From NCBI GenBank assembly GCA_035541775.1, contig DATKMP010000109.1, positions 1-13,805 on the forward strand: DNA of 13,805 bases, written 5' to 3'. The stretch is from DATKMP01 sp035541775 (lineage in GTDB: Bacteria > Bacteroidota > Ignavibacteria > UBA10030). Made by a program: the position numbers and the translations under genes. The notes beneath the pieces were generated by a model. That model was not told where the DNA came from. It did not search any database and worked only from the letters and a program-made list of their open reading frames with translations. Each line of letters starts with the position of its first letter. The first letter of the stretch is position 1. This document shows positions 13,149 to 13,805 of the stretch, one piece after another.

Positions 13149-13805
13149 TTAAACGTTAAATCGCACAACCATCAAATCACCGTCTTCCATAATATATTCG
13201 CGGCCTTCTACATGCAAAAGACCGGCTTCTTTCACAGAGAGTTCGGTGCCAAGCCGATCAAGGTCGGCGAACTTAATAATTTCTGCGCGAATAAATCCCT
13301 GCTCGAAATCGCTGTGGATTTGTCCCGCAGCTTGCGGCGCTGTTGAACCTTTCCGAATAGTCCACGCGTGAACTTCTTTTGGGCCGGAAGTAAAAAAAGT
13401 AATGAGCTGTAGTAAATCGTATCCTTCGTGAATCACTTTGGTCAAACCGGATTCCTGCAAACCGAGTCCGGCAAGAAATTCTGCGCGTTCGGATTCCGGA
13501 AGTTCGGAGATTTCCGCTTCGACGGCTGCGCTTACCACGACAACTTTCGCTTCTTCTTTCGCGGCAACTTCACGCACGGCTGTGACGTACGCATTATCTT
13601 TCGTTAAATCTTCTTCACGCACATTACAAACGTACATCACCGGCTTGTTCGTCAGGAGACACATATCGCGCATCCAGATTTTTTCTTCATCATTCTGTAC
13701 AATAATATATCGAGCAAGACGTCCTGTGCTGAGATGTGTTTTTACGGATTGATAAAACTCCGATTCGATTTTTGCTTTTTTATCGCCGGAGCGGACATGC
13801 TTTTC
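13149..13805 (-). CDS. ychF: YchF/Ola1-family P-loop NTPase, C-terminal 218 residues
   Basis: The frame is open to the window edge and covers the last 218 residues of a ~365-residue protein; the P-loop is outside. Visible parts are the nucleotide-base specificity region LLTNKPVMYVCNVREED (NVxE type, ATP-preferring in this family), an alpha-helical insert around the ELPESERAEFLAGLGL segment, and the C-terminal TGS domain. The TGS domain includes ITFFTSGPKEVHAWTIRKG, APQAAGQIHSDFEQGFIRAE and a terminal EDGDLMVVRFNV. YchF is a conserved, ribosome-associated, redox-responsive ATPase. An ATG at 13673 is internal and is not the start. The gene ends at TAA 13151-13149, 7 bases before metF. Confidence 0.95.
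   Translation of the reverse strand, partial: EKHVRSGDKKAKIESEFYQSVKTHLSTGRLARYIIVQNDEEKIWMRDMCLLTNKPVMYVCNVREEDLTKDNAYVTAVREVAAKEEAKVVVVSAAVEAEISELPESERAEFLAGLGLQESGLTKVIHEGYDLLQLITFFTSGPKEVHAWTIRKGSTAPQAAGQIHSDFEQGFIRAEIIKFADLDRLGTELSVKEAGLLHVEGREYIMEDGDLMVVRFNV

Noticed and set aside
13142..13168. Upstream TTG start for metF
   Set aside because: It overlaps the ychF C-terminus, and the ATG at 13141 gives the expected family length.

Overview
The window looks like a chromosomal segment of a moderately AT-rich bacterium, possibly of the Bacteroidota/Chlorobiota (FCB) lineage, for example Ignavibacteria-like. This is an inference from the gene mix (ORF6N protein, periplasmic DinB, Tat amidase, PAP2 pairs, HMBD peptide) and is not proven. 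TGA is used as an ordinary stop. Many genes have clear AGGAG-type ribosome binding sites, and several neighbours are joined by ATGA stop/start overlaps. No rRNA, tRNA or CRISPR array was seen.

Layout. (1) 1-1430 is a decayed accessory region. It holds the N-terminal part of a GHKL ATPase, then an ORF6N-domain gene broken by one in-frame TGA. The ORF6N gene is flanked by two copies of a small paralogous reading frame that share a perfect 77-bp direct repeat. A 28-bp perfect REP-like palindrome borders the upstream copy. The three frames form a chain with an ATGA overlap at both junctions. (2) 1482-2392 holds palindromes, a 166-aa conserved-looking hypothetical protein and an odd tract of degenerate tandem repeats with a ~31.5/63-bp period and alternating GGGGT/ACCCC motifs. 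(3) 2580-4086 is a divergent metal pair: an exported heavy-metal-binding-domain peptide and an FTR1-type iron permease, with a recognisable promoter and an overlapping inverted repeat between them. (4) 4235-7245 (minus) is a probable DinB, Tat-exported amidase, AlkD-like glycosylase operon. (5) 7379-10295 is an envelope cluster: an LD-carboxypeptidase (minus, with its terminator) divergent from two overlapping PAP2 genes. The second PAP2 protein lacks the arginines of motifs 1 and 3. A strong bidirectional terminator follows. (6) 10381-12104 (minus) is a lipoprotein gene translationally coupled to a membrane-anchored coiled-coil protein, both of unknown function. (7) 12242-13805 (minus) is ychF (3' part) followed closely by metF.

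How the genes fit together. The right-hand two thirds is ordinary chromosomal housekeeping and envelope biology in short operons. The first 2.4 kb has the repeats, palindromes and broken genes of a mobile or recombining region. The best candidates for something undescribed are the coupled small-ORF/ORF6N/small-ORF cassette, the alternating 31.5-bp repeat tract, and the coupled lipoprotein/coiled-coil pair.
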